Source: Streptomyces sp. WM4235 (lineage in GTDB: Bacteria; Actinomycetota; Actinomycetes; Streptomycetales; Streptomycetaceae). From it: 64,000 nt of DNA. The stretch is taken from the NCBI RefSeq assembly GCF_001279725.1, contig NZ_LGDE01000226.1, positions 62,001 through 126,000 on the forward strand. Direction: 5' to 3'. Positions 14,743 to 22,816 of this stretch are shown here, one piece after another. Numbering within the stretch: position 1 is the stretch's first letter; every line of letters starts with the position of its first letter. A program made the position numbers and the translations under genes. The notes beneath the pieces are model-generated. The model was not told the origin of the DNA, did no database searches, and saw only the letters and a program-made list of their open reading frames with translations.

Positions 14743-16083
14743 TCAGCCGAGCAGGACCACTTCCAGCTCGGCCCCCGGCTCCACCGAGGTGACGTCCTCC
14801 GGTACGACGATCAGGGAGTCGGCGTGCGCCAGCGCGGCGATCAGGTGCGACCCGGATCCGCCGACCGGGCTGACCGTCGCGCTCCGCGGGTCGTACGCGC
14901 CGCGCAGGAACTGCCGGCGGCCGGCCGGGGAGCCGATGGCCTTGTCGGCCTTGAGTTCGGCCCGTACCACCGGACGGCTGACGGCGGACTCCGGCAGGCC
15001 CATCAGGGTGCGGATGGCGGGGCGCACGAACAGCTCGAAGGAGACGTAAGAGGAGACCGGGTTGCCGGGCAGCGCCAGCAGCGGGGTGTGGTCGGGGCCG
15101 ACGGTGCCGAAGCCCTGGGGCTTGCCGGGCTGCATGGCCAGCCTGCGGAAGTCGATGCCGCCGCCGTCCACGTCGTCCTCGCCGGCGGCCACGGCGGTCA
15201 GGGCCTCCTTGACCACGTCGTACGCGCCGACGCTGACGCCGCCGGTGGTGACCAGCAGGTCGGCCCGGACCAGCTGGTCCTCGATGGTGGAGCGCAGGGT
15301 GTCCGCGTCGTCGGCGACCGCGCCGACCCGGTAGGCGATGGCCCCGGCGTCGCGCGCGGCGGCGGCCAGCGCGAAGCTGTTGGAGTCGTAGATGGTGCCC
15401 GCGGTCAGCGGTTCGCCCGGCTGGACCAGCTCGCTGCCGGTGGACAGGACGACCACGCGGGGCCGCGGCCGCACCCGCACCGTGCCCCGTCCGATGGCGG
15501 CGAGCAGGGCGATCTGCGGCGGGCCGAGCACCGTGCCGGCGGCCAGGGCGAGGTCCCCGGCCTGTACGTCGCTGCCGCGCGAGCGGACGTGCGCCCGGGC
15601 CTCGGCGGCGCGGTGGACCCGTACCTCGCCGCCCGCGCCCTCGGGCGCGGAGCTGGCCGGGGTCATGCCGACTGCGGCACCGCCACCGGTCCCGCCGTCG
15701 GTCCACTCGACCGGTACGACGGCTTCCGCGCCGGGCGGCAGCGGGGCGCCGGTCATGATGCGGGCGGCCTGTCCGGGGCCGACCGTGGGCAGCTCACCGC
15801 TGCCGGCGGCGACGTCCCCGATGACCGTCAGCACCGCGGGGAACTCCTCGCTCGCGCCCTGGACGTCGGCCGTGCGGACGGCGTACCCGTCCATCGAGCT
15901 GTTGTCGAAGGGCGGGAGGGCGACGGGCACGGTGACGTCCTCGACCAGGACACAGCCCTGGGCGTCGAGCAGTTGGAGTTCGATGGGCTCCAGCGGCCGG
16001 ACGGCGGCGAGGATGTCCGCGAGGTGCTCGTCCACCGACCACAGACGGTCGTGATCGGTGCCCTGCGGTGCGGAACTGGTCAA
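14743..16083 (-). CDS. glp: Gephyrin-like molybdotransferase Glp/MoeA
   Basis: This 446-aa protein has the MoeA layout. LPPFDNSSMDGYAVRTADV (about 55-73) is domain I, RIMTGAPLPPGAEAVVPVEW follows, and RPRPRVVVLSTGSELVQPGE with TTGGVSVGAYD forms the MoCF-binding domain, ending with LPGNPVSSYVSFE. It may insert molybdate into the cofactor. In Actinobacteria the copy linked to sepX/glpR is Glp, recruited to the divisome; the sepX gene nearby makes that reading likely. The start is a TTG at 16083: GGAGGAG lies ten bases upstream inside the last codons of galU, whose stop is only four bases before this TTG. Translation is therefore probably coupled to galU. Confidence 0.88.
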   Translation of the reverse strand: MTSSAPQGTDHDRLWSVDEHLADILAAVRPLEPIELQLLDAQGCVLVEDVTVPVALPPFDNSSMDGYAVRTADVQGASEEFPAVLTVIGDVAAGSGELPTVGPGQAARIMTGAPLPPGAEAVVPVEWTDGGTGGGAAVGMTPASSAPEGAGGEVRVHRAAEARAHVRSRGSDVQAGDLALAAGTVLGPPQIALLAAIGRGTVRVRPRPRVVVLSTGSELVQPGEPLTAGTIYDSNSFALAAAARDAGAIAYRVGAVADDADTLRSTIEDQLVRADLLVTTGGVSVGAYDVVKEALTAVAAGEDDVDGGGIDFRRLAMQPGKPQGFGTVGPDHTPLLALPGNPVSSYVSFELFVRPAIRTLMGLPESAVSRPVVRAELKADKAIGSPAGRRQFLRGAYDPRSATVSPVGGSGSHLIAALAHADSLIVVPEDVTSVEPGAELEVVLLG

Positions 16084-16087
16084 GGTG

Positions 16088-16990
16088 CTACATCTCCTCC
16101 GTGACGTAACGGTGAAGCCAGGTGCGGAACTCCGGGCCCAGGTCCTCACGCTCGCACGCGAGACGGACGATGGCCCGCAGGTAGTCCCCGCGGTCCCCGG
16201 TGTCGTAGCGGCGGCCGCGGAAGACCACGCCGTGCACCGGGCCGCCCACGCTCTCGTCGGCGGCCAGCTTCTGCAGGGCGTCGGTGAGCTGGATCTCCCC
16301 GCCGCGGCCCGGCTCGGTCTCCCGCAGTATGCCGAAGATCGCCGGGTTGAGGACATAGCGTCCGATGACCGCGTAATTACTGGGTGCGTCCGCCGCGTCC
16401 GGCTTCTCCACGAGTCCGGTCACCCGTACGACGTCGGGATCGTCGGTCGGCGCGACGGCGGCGCAGCCGTAGAGGTGGACGCTGGCGGGGTCGACCTCCA
16501 TGAGGGCGACGACGGTGCCGCCGGTCTCGGCGTGGATGTCGACCATGCGGCGCAGCAGCGGGTCGCGGGGGTCGATGAGGTCGTCGCCGAGCAGGACGGC
16601 GAAGGGCTCGCGGCCCACGTGCGGCTCGGCGCAGAGCACGGCGTGCCCGAGTCCGCGCGGGTCGCCCTGGCGCACGTAGTGCATGGTCGCGAGGTCGCTG
16701 GACTCCTGGACCTTCTTGAGACGGTCGTCGTCACCCTTGGCGATGAGGGCCGATTCCAGCTCGTAGTTCCGGTCGAAATGGTCTTCGAGGGCGCGCTTGT
16801 TGCGTCCTGTGATCATGAGTACGTCGTCCAGGCCGGCGGAGACGGCCTCCTCGACGACGTACTGGATCGCCGGCTTGTCGACGACCGGAAGCATTTCCTT
16901 GGGGGTCGCCTTGGTTGCCGGAAGGAACCGAGTGCCGAGGCCCGCGGCCGGGATGACGGCCTTCTTGATCACGGGGTGCGACTGAGTCAT
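16088..16990 (-). CDS. galU: UTP-glucose-1-phosphate uridylyltransferase
   Basis: The product (300 aa) starts MTQSHPVIKKAVIPAAGLGT and goes on RFLPATKATPKEMLPVVDKP, the nucleotide-binding loop (G-x-G-T-R-F-L-P-A-T-K) of bacterial GalU. Later blocks DRNYELESAL, HYVRQGDPRGLGHAVLCAEP and VGLVEKPDA are also typical. It makes UDP-glucose for polysaccharide and trehalose synthesis. ATG 16990 is used because it is the usual family start; an in-frame ATG nine bases earlier adds only MLP. It is divergent from the cyclo-ligase gene at 17086. Its last codons contain the ribosome site for glp. Confidence 0.93.
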   Translation of the reverse strand: MTQSHPVIKKAVIPAAGLGTRFLPATKATPKEMLPVVDKPAIQYVVEEAVSAGLDDVLMITGRNKRALEDHFDRNYELESALIAKGDDDRLKKVQESSDLATMHYVRQGDPRGLGHAVLCAEPHVGREPFAVLLGDDLIDPRDPLLRRMVDIHAETGGTVVALMEVDPASVHLYGCAAVAPTDDPDVVRVTGLVEKPDAADAPSNYAVIGRYVLNPAIFGILRETEPGRGGEIQLTDALQKLAADESVGGPVHGVVFRGRRYDTGDRGDYLRAIVRLACEREDLGPEFRTWLHRYVTEEM

Positions 16991-17085
16991 GGGCAGCACG
17001 ATAGTGGGTCCTACAGAACCACCAGGACAGATTCCGACAAATAAGACCGCTTATCGGATGGTTTGAAAGGATAGTTGAGTCAGCC

Positions 17086-17718
17086 GTGGTAGAGAAGCAG
17101 TCACAGCCCTCCCGAAACCCGGCGGCCCCGGTGGCCGAGAAGGCCACTCTGCGTCGTGAACTCCTCGCCGCCCGCCGCTCCCTGTCCCCCGAGGCCCGTC
17201 GCGCGGCGGCCCTCGCGCTCTCCCGCACCGCCCTGGAACTGCCCGAACTCGCCGACGCCCGCACGGTCGCCGCGTACGTCTCCGTCGGCGGCGAGCCCGG
17301 CACGAGGGAACTGCTCGACGCGCTCCGGGCCGCCGGCAAGCGGGTCCTGCTGCCCCTGCTGCTCCCCGACAACGACCTCGACTGGGCCGTGTACGAGGGC
17401 CCCGACAGCCTCGCCGAGGCCGCGCACCCGGGGAAGATCCGACTGCTGGAACCGGCCGGGCCGCCCCTCGGTCCGGACGCGGTCACCGGGGCCGATGCCG
17501 TCCTGCTGCCGGGGCTGGCCGTGGACCGGCGCGGCATGCGGCTCGGGCGCGGAGGAGGCTCGTACGACCGGGTGCTGGAACGGCTGGAGCGGGCCGGGGC
17601 GCGTCCCGCGCTCGTCGTGCTCCTCCACGACGAAGAGGTGGTCGCGCGGGTCCCGGAGGAACCGCACGACCACCCCGTTCAGGCGGTGGCCACCCCGTCG
17701 GGGGTGATCCGTTTCTGA
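17086..17718 (+). CDS. 5-formyltetrahydrofolate cyclo-ligase
   Basis: This 210-aa protein has the family features: KATLRRELLAARRSLSPEAR (substrate-binding Arg/Lys helix, about 20-39), VAAYVSVGGEPGTRELLDAL, and the late signature LLPGLAVDRRGMRLGRGGGS followed by YDR, the ATP-binding G-x-R-L-G-x-G-x-G-Y/S-Y-D. It converts 5-formyl-THF to methenyl-THF with ATP, recycling folate. GTG 17086 is the start. A purine-rich AAAGGA lies 15 bases upstream, rather far, so the exact start is not certain. It is divergent from galU and convergent, 10 bases apart, with the acylase gene. Confidence 0.9.
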   Translation: MVEKQSQPSRNPAAPVAEKATLRRELLAARRSLSPEARRAAALALSRTALELPELADARTVAAYVSVGGEPGTRELLDALRAAGKRVLLPLLLPDNDLDWAVYEGPDSLAEAAHPGKIRLLEPAGPPLGPDAVTGADAVLLPGLAVDRRGMRLGRGGGSYDRVLERLERAGARPALVVLLHDEEVVARVPEEPHDHPVQAVATPSGVIRF

Positions 17719-17728
17719 GCCGTGTCGC

Positions 17729-20632
17729 TTACGGCTTCAGCGTGAGCGTGTCGACCGTGGCCTTGTCGACGGCCGCCTTGCCGAAGGGCCAGTCCAGCAG
17801 TTCGCCCTTGGCCCACAGCGTCGTCTGGTCGGTGTAGTGGGAGTGGTACGCGTGCCCCGAGGCGCCGGTCAGGTTGATCCAGCGGGACTTGTCCAGGTCG
17901 TTGAGGTTCACGACCATCCGCATCGACGGCACCCAGGTCACCCCGTAGCCGCTGGAGGCGTTCCAGCCGGTGGCGTTGACGGTGGCCTCGCCGCCGCCCA
18001 GGTTCCAGGGGCCCCGGTTCAGCAGCCACTGCAGGTAGCCCGGGCCCTCGGTGCCGATGGTCTGGTTCTTCAGCGTCAGCTGGTGCATGCGGCCCCAGCT
18101 CCAGGTGGACTGGTCCTTGCCGAGCTTGGCGGTCAGCTCCCAGCGGGCGTCCTTCATGGCGCGCGCGAACAGCTCGTCGCGGGTCTTGGTGGCCGGCTTG
18201 TTGCGCGCGGCGGGCGCCTGCCACCAGGCCGACTTCTCGTCCTTGACCAGGCGCCGGACCACCTCGAACCAGCGGTCGCCGCCGTCGGGCTGCGCCGAGT
18301 CGGGGCCGCGCGTACCGCACTCGCGGACCGTCTCGGCGAGGTCGTCGACCGGGCCCGTGCTCTCCGCGCGGACGTTCATGCAGCTGCCCTCGACCCGCAG
18401 CTCCTTCGGCATCTTGTCGCCGAAGGACAGCTTGAGGATGTTGCGCCAGACCGCGTTGAAGTACGCGGCCGCCGCCGAGTCGGGCTCCTGGGTGTAGTTC
18501 CAGCCGTCCAGCAGCTTCTGCGCGGAGCGCACGTCCGGGTCGGAGATCTGGATCTTGGCCAGCATCGGGGTCAGCAGCGCGGCGATCTCGCTGCTGTTGT
18601 CCATCTGCATGGTCCGCATGTCATCGGTGGAGATCTTGCCGTTGTCCTTGGTCTTCGCCTCGATGAGGTCGTTGATCCGCTGGCTGCGGGCGCCGTATCC
18701 CCAGTCGGTGGTGAGCAGGTGCGGGTACTTCCCCGCGCCGGTGCCGCTCTCGACGACCGCCTGGTTGGCGGTGACGATGTAGCCGCGGGCCGGGTTCAGG
18801 TCCCACGGCATCTCGTCCTGCGGGATGTAGCCCGCGTTGCCGTCCTTGCCGCCCTTCCAGGCGTACTTCGGGTCCCAGCCGGGAGCCGGCATGCGGCCGT
18901 CGCCCGTGGTGCGGATCGGGACGCGGCCGGGTGCCTGGTAGCCGATGTTGCCGTTGGGGCCCTTGTTGTCGGCGTAGATCAGGTTCTGCGAGGGGACCTC
19001 GAAGTCGCGCGCCGCGGCGCGGAAGCTGTTGAAGTCCTTGGCCCGGTTGATCTTGAAGACCGCGTCCATCGACTTGCCCGGGTCCAGCGCCGTCCAGCGC
19101 AGGGCGACGGCGTAGCCGTTGCCGCGGTCGGGGGCGGAGCTCGCCACCGGGGCTCGGGTGCCGACGCCGGCGAGGTCGTCACTGCGGTCGGAGACCAGCG
19201 GCCCGTTGTTCGTGGTGCGGACGGTGATCTTCTTCTCGCCACCGCCGGCGATCTTGATCGTCTCCTCGCGGGTGACGAAGGGGACGACCTTGTCGCCGTA
19301 GAGGTAGCCCTCGGGCTTGACCTGCTCCAGGTAGAGGTCGGTGACGTCGGCCCCGAGGTTGGTCATGCCCCAGGCGATGTCGGCGTTGTGGCCGATGACC
19401 ACGCCGGGCATGCCCGAGAAGGTGTAGCCGGCGACGTCGTACTGGCACCGGGGCGAGGCCGCGCGGCAGTGCAGGCCCATCTGGTACCAGACCGAGGGCA
19501 GCTGCGGGGACAGGTGCGGGTCGTTCGCCAGCAGCGGCTTGCCGGTGGTCGTGTACTTGCCGGCGATGACCCAGGAGTTGGATCCGATGCCGCTGCCGTT
19601 GGGGCCGAGGATGGCCGGGATCTGGTCGAGGGTCTTGGCGAGGGAGGTCAGCCCGGTGCGCAGGCCGACGCTCGCGCCCTGGGCGGTGGCGTCGTTGGCG
19701 AGGCCGGTGGTGGTGCCCGAGTTCAGGGAGGCCTGCGAGCCGGTGCCCGCGCCGTTGCCGGAGCCGTTGGCGGAGCCACCGCCCGAGCCCGAGCCGTTGC
19801 CGGAACCGTTACCGCTGCCGTTGCCGTTGCCGGAACCGTTACCGCTGCCGTTGCCCGAGCCCGCCTGGCCCTGCGGGGCGTACTTGCCGCCCGTGACCGC
19901 GCCGCCGTCGACGATCGGCTTGTTCCGGTCGAAGGGGTACGCCGGGTAGAGCTCGTTGATCTGCTGCGGCGAGAGCTTGCCCGACATCAGCGAGCGGTCG
20001 ATCTCGTCCTGCATGTTGCCGCGCAGGTCCCAGGCCATCGCCTTGAGCCAGGCCACCGAGTCGACCGGGGTCCATTGCTCGGGCGCGTAGTCGTCACTGA
20101 GCTTGAGGGCGGCGTGCTCGACGGACAGGCTCTTGCCGGACTTCCCCTTCAGGTACGCGTTGACACCGTCGGCGTAGGCCTGGAGGTACTTCTTCGTCTC
20201 CGGTGAGAGCTTGGTGTCGTACTCGGCCTGCGCGACCTGGCGCCAGCCGAGGGTGCGCAGGAAGGCGTCGGTCTCGACCTGACCGGAGCCGAACATCTCG
20301 GAGAGCCGCCCGGACGTCATGTGACGGCGGACGTCCATCTCCCAGAAGCGGTCCTGCGCGTGGACGAATCCCTGGGCGCGGAAGAGGTCCTCGTCGCTGT
20401 CGGCGTAGAGCTGCGGGATCCCGTGCTCGTCACGCTTGACGTCGACGGTCCCGGTCAGGCCGGGGACCTTCAGGGAGCCGGTGGTCTGGGGGAAGGAGGC
20501 GCGCACGCTGTCGACGCTCCAGTAAGCCCCGTAGCCGAGGCCCGCCAAGAGCGCCAGGACCATGACGAGCACGATCAGACGTGCGCGTCGTCCCTTCTTC
20601 TTGACGGAAGGGCCGGTTTCGTTGGCGGGCAT
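17729..20632 (-). CDS. Penicillin acylase family (Ntn hydrolase, S45) membrane-anchored protein
   Basis: This 967-aa protein starts MPANETGPSVKKKGRRARLI and has one membrane helix (about 19-38), anchoring it outside the cell. The alpha-chain region contains DEHGIPQLYADSDEDLFRAQ and FVHAQDRFWEMD, typical of S45 hydrolases. The nucleophile after self-cleavage should be Ser351 in GIGSNSWVIAG (G-S-N-x-W motif), and LLANDPHLSPQLPSVWYQMG follows as expected. Just before it (about 250-300) lies an inserted tract of Gly-Ser-Gly-Asn repeats that falls in the spacer removed during maturation. It hydrolyses an amide such as an acyl-homoserine lactone or acyl-peptide; the substrate is unknown. ATG 20632 is the start. 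Confidence 0.9.
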   Translation of the reverse strand: MPANETGPSVKKKGRRARLIVLVMVLALLAGLGYGAYWSVDSVRASFPQTTGSLKVPGLTGTVDVKRDEHGIPQLYADSDEDLFRAQGFVHAQDRFWEMDVRRHMTSGRLSEMFGSGQVETDAFLRTLGWRQVAQAEYDTKLSPETKKYLQAYADGVNAYLKGKSGKSLSVEHAALKLSDDYAPEQWTPVDSVAWLKAMAWDLRGNMQDEIDRSLMSGKLSPQQINELYPAYPFDRNKPIVDGGAVTGGKYAPQGQAGSGNGSGNGSGNGNGSGNGSGNGSGSGGGSANGSGNGAGTGSQASLNSGTTTGLANDATAQGASVGLRTGLTSLAKTLDQIPAILGPNGSGIGSNSWVIAGKYTTTGKPLLANDPHLSPQLPSVWYQMGLHCRAASPRCQYDVAGYTFSGMPGVVIGHNADIAWGMTNLGADVTDLYLEQVKPEGYLYGDKVVPFVTREETIKIAGGGEKKITVRTTNNGPLVSDRSDDLAGVGTRAPVASSAPDRGNGYAVALRWTALDPGKSMDAVFKINRAKDFNSFRAAARDFEVPSQNLIYADNKGPNGNIGYQAPGRVPIRTTGDGRMPAPGWDPKYAWKGGKDGNAGYIPQDEMPWDLNPARGYIVTANQAVVESGTGAGKYPHLLTTDWGYGARSQRINDLIEAKTKDNGKISTDDMRTMQMDNSSEIAALLTPMLAKIQISDPDVRSAQKLLDGWNYTQEPDSAAAAYFNAVWRNILKLSFGDKMPKELRVEGSCMNVRAESTGPVDDLAETVRECGTRGPDSAQPDGGDRWFEVVRRLVKDEKSAWWQAPAARNKPATKTRDELFARAMKDARWELTAKLGKDQSTWSWGRMHQLTLKNQTIGTEGPGYLQWLLNRGPWNLGGGEATVNATGWNASSGYGVTWVPSMRMVVNLNDLDKSRWINLTGASGHAYHSHYTDQTTLWAKGELLDWPFGKAAVDKATVDTLTLKP

Positions 20633-20873
20633 CGCTGTCCTTAGAGGGGCAGGGTGGTCCTGGGAGTGCTGGGAGCAACCATAGGCGCAGGACCGGGTCC
20701 GATGATCCGCCAGGGGTCGAGCTGCTGAGGACAGGGCCGTTACGGCGATTCACAATGTGACTATCGCGTCAAGGAATCGTCAAAGATTAGGTAAGGTAAC
20801 GAAGTACTTGCCGGACGCGCCCCGGGAGGAACGATCCGTCGATCCGCGGGCGCTCTGAGGAAAGGGCCGCCCG

Positions 20874-22376
20874 CTGACTGTCCACACGCTCAATGAGCTC
20901 CTGCTGGTCTGCTCGCTCGTGCTGCTCGTCGCCGTCGCGGCGGTACGCATCTCTTCACGCAGCGGCCTCCCCAGCCTGCTCATCTACCTCGGCATAGGCA
21001 TCGCGATAGGCCAGGACGGGATCGGCAACGTCGTCTTCGACAACGCCGAACTGACCCAGGTCATCGGCTATGCCGCGCTCGTCGTGATCCTCGCCGAGGG
21101 TGGTCTGGGCACCAAGTGGAAAGAGATCAAACCGGCCTTGCCGGCCGCGATCTCACTGTCATTGGTGGGCGTCGCGATCAGCGTCGGCGTCACCGCGGCG
21201 GGGGCGCACTACCTCGTCGGGCTCGAATGGCGGCAGGCCCTCCTCATCGGCGCCGTCGTCTCCTCGACGGACGCCGCCGCCGTCTTCTCCGTACTGCGCA
21301 AGGTTCCGCTCCCCTCCCGGATCACGGGTGTGCTGGAGGCGGAGTCCGGCTTCAACGACGCCCCCGTGGTCATCCTGGTCGTCGCCTTCGCGACCGTCGG
21401 CCCCGTGGACCCCTGGTACCTGCTGATCGGGAAGATCGCACTGGAGCTGGCGATCGGCGCCGCGATCGGCCTGGCCGTCGGCTTCCTCGGCTCGTACGGA
21501 CTGCGGCACGTGGCGCTCCCCGCCTCGGGCCTCTACCCGATCGCCGTGATGGCCATCGCCATCACCGCGTACGCGGCCGGCGCCATGGCGCACGGCTCCG
21601 GCTTCCTCGCGGTGTACCTCGCCGCCATGGTGCTCGGGAACGCGAAGCTGCCGCACTGGCCGGCCACCCGCGGGTTCGCCGACGGACTCGGCTGGATCGC
21701 GCAGATCGGCATGTTCGTGCTGCTCGGCCTGCTGGTCACCCCGCACGAACTGATCCATGACTTCTGGCCGGCGGTGATCATCGGGCTGGTGCTGACGATG
21801 GTCGCGCGCCCGCTGGAGGTCTTCGTCTCCCTCCTGCCGTTCCGCCTCCCCCGGCAGGAACAGGCCCTGATGTCGTGGGCGGGCCTGCGCGGCGCCGTGC
21901 CCATCATCCTGGCGACCATCCCCATGGTTTCCGGGATCGAGGGCAGCGATCGGGTCTTCAACATCGTCTTCGTGCTCGTCGTCGTCTACACGCTGGTCCA
22001 GGGGCCGACGCTGCCCTGGCTCGCGCGCAAGCTGAAGCTCGGGGACACCGACGAGAGCGCCGCCGACCTGGGCATCGAGTCGGCGCCGCTGGAGAAGCTG
22101 CGCGGGCACCTGCTGTCCTTCTCCATCCCGGCCGCCTCGCGGATGCACGGCGTGGAGGTCGGCGAACTGCGTCTGCCGGCGGGGGCCTCGGTGACCCTGG
22201 TGGTCCGGGACGCGAAGAGCTTCGTACCGGCGCCCTCCACCGTGCTGCGGCGCGGCGACGAGCTGCTGGTCGTGGCCACGGATCCGGTGCGGGACGCGGC
22301 GGAGGCGCGGCTGCGCGCGGTGGCGCGGGGCGGCAAGCTCGCGGGCTGGCTCGGAACGGGTGAGGGACACGCGTGA
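20874..22376 (+). CDS. Potassium/proton antiporter (CPA1 type) with TrkA-C domain
   Basis: This 500-aa protein has about 12 membrane helices with the CPA1 core (LIYLGIGIAIGQDG, GLGTKWKEIKPAL, LIGAVVSSTDAAAVFSVLRK, ESGFNDAPVVILVV). A cytosolic RCK/TrkA-C domain follows (about 400-485, VEVGELRLPAGASVTLVVRD). It is of the CvrA/NhaP2 kind, exchanging K+ or Na+ for H+. The only upstream start reaching the family N-terminus (TVHTLNELLLVCSLVLLV) is a CTG at 20874, with GAGGAAAGG eight bases upstream and an in-frame stop at 20856. The first GTG (20919) would delete half of helix 1. I therefore propose CTG initiation. Confidence 0.87.
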   Translation: MTVHTLNELLLVCSLVLLVAVAAVRISSRSGLPSLLIYLGIGIAIGQDGIGNVVFDNAELTQVIGYAALVVILAEGGLGTKWKEIKPALPAAISLSLVGVAISVGVTAAGAHYLVGLEWRQALLIGAVVSSTDAAAVFSVLRKVPLPSRITGVLEAESGFNDAPVVILVVAFATVGPVDPWYLLIGKIALELAIGAAIGLAVGFLGSYGLRHVALPASGLYPIAVMAIAITAYAAGAMAHGSGFLAVYLAAMVLGNAKLPHWPATRGFADGLGWIAQIGMFVLLGLLVTPHELIHDFWPAVIIGLVLTMVARPLEVFVSLLPFRLPRQEQALMSWAGLRGAVPIILATIPMVSGIEGSDRVFNIVFVLVVVYTLVQGPTLPWLARKLKLGDTDESAADLGIESAPLEKLRGHLLSFSIPAASRMHGVEVGELRLPAGASVTLVVRDAKSFVPAPSTVLRRGDELLVVATDPVRDAAEARLRAVARGGKLAGWLGTGEGHA

Positions 22377-22540
22377 AGGCGACACGAGAGCGCGCGAGGG
22401 TTCGTTCGAGCGGCTCCAAAGTGAACGCTTCACGCGAGGCCGACGTTAGAGCGACGTTCTAATTCGGCCATTTTCGGGGGAGTATGCCCCGCCAAATCCC
22501 CATATTCACGGGTTCTGGAATGCGAAGTTCCAGTTAATCC

Positions 22541-22597
22541 CAGGTGGAGGCACCACCTGTCGTCGTAATCACAGGGCGTGATAGGGAATGTCCCTGT
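22541..22597 (+). promoter_or_regulatory. Two inverted repeats in the long leader of the MFS gene
   Basis: CAGGTGG-AGGCA-CCACCTG (22541-22559) and ACAGGG...CCCTGT (22571-22597) can form stem-loops 220-275 bases ahead of the exporter start. The 440-base gap 22377-22816 holds no recognisable gene. The codons running in frame with the exporter from ATG 22601 look non-coding. Another symmetric element, TTAGAGC-GACG-TTCTAA, lies at about 22446. A leader-type attenuator is possible but unproven. Confidence 0.4.
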
Positions 22598-22816
22598 ACG
22601 ATGAAGGCACACCACATCGAACCAACTCTGCCTGACGCAGAGCTGGCGCGACCGCAAAGCGGCCGTGGCACCCTCCCGCAGTGGGCGCCCAGGTATCACT
22701 CGGTTCTGCGCAAGAGGACAGCTCTCGGGGCTCCCACATGTACGGGTGCGATCGCTCACAAGGTGATGCATCGTCCGCAGTCGGGGAGTTCTACCAGGCA
22801 GCGGAAAGGCCAGGCC

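Noticed and set aside
13621..16104. Very long open frame (827 codons) on the plus strand opposite mogA, moaC and glp
   Set aside because: It is a shadow of high-GC codon use. The minus-strand genes have clear families, and the antisense reading has no domains.
17837..20206. 789-codon frame antisense to the penicillin acylase gene
   Set aside because: Composition (Val/Gly/Arg-rich, no motifs) and the well-supported minus-strand gene show it is a shadow.
20790..20812. TTAGGTAAGGTAACGAAG resembling an iron-box (IdeR/DmdR) upstream of the antiporter
   Set aside because: Only the left half fits the consensus; the right half is poor, and an iron link is not expected for this gene.
22544..22816. 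N-terminal extension of the MFS exporter from GTG/ATG 22544-22601
   Set aside because: The residues are not membrane-like and codon use is poor, while GTG 22817 has a good ribosome site and fits the protein start.
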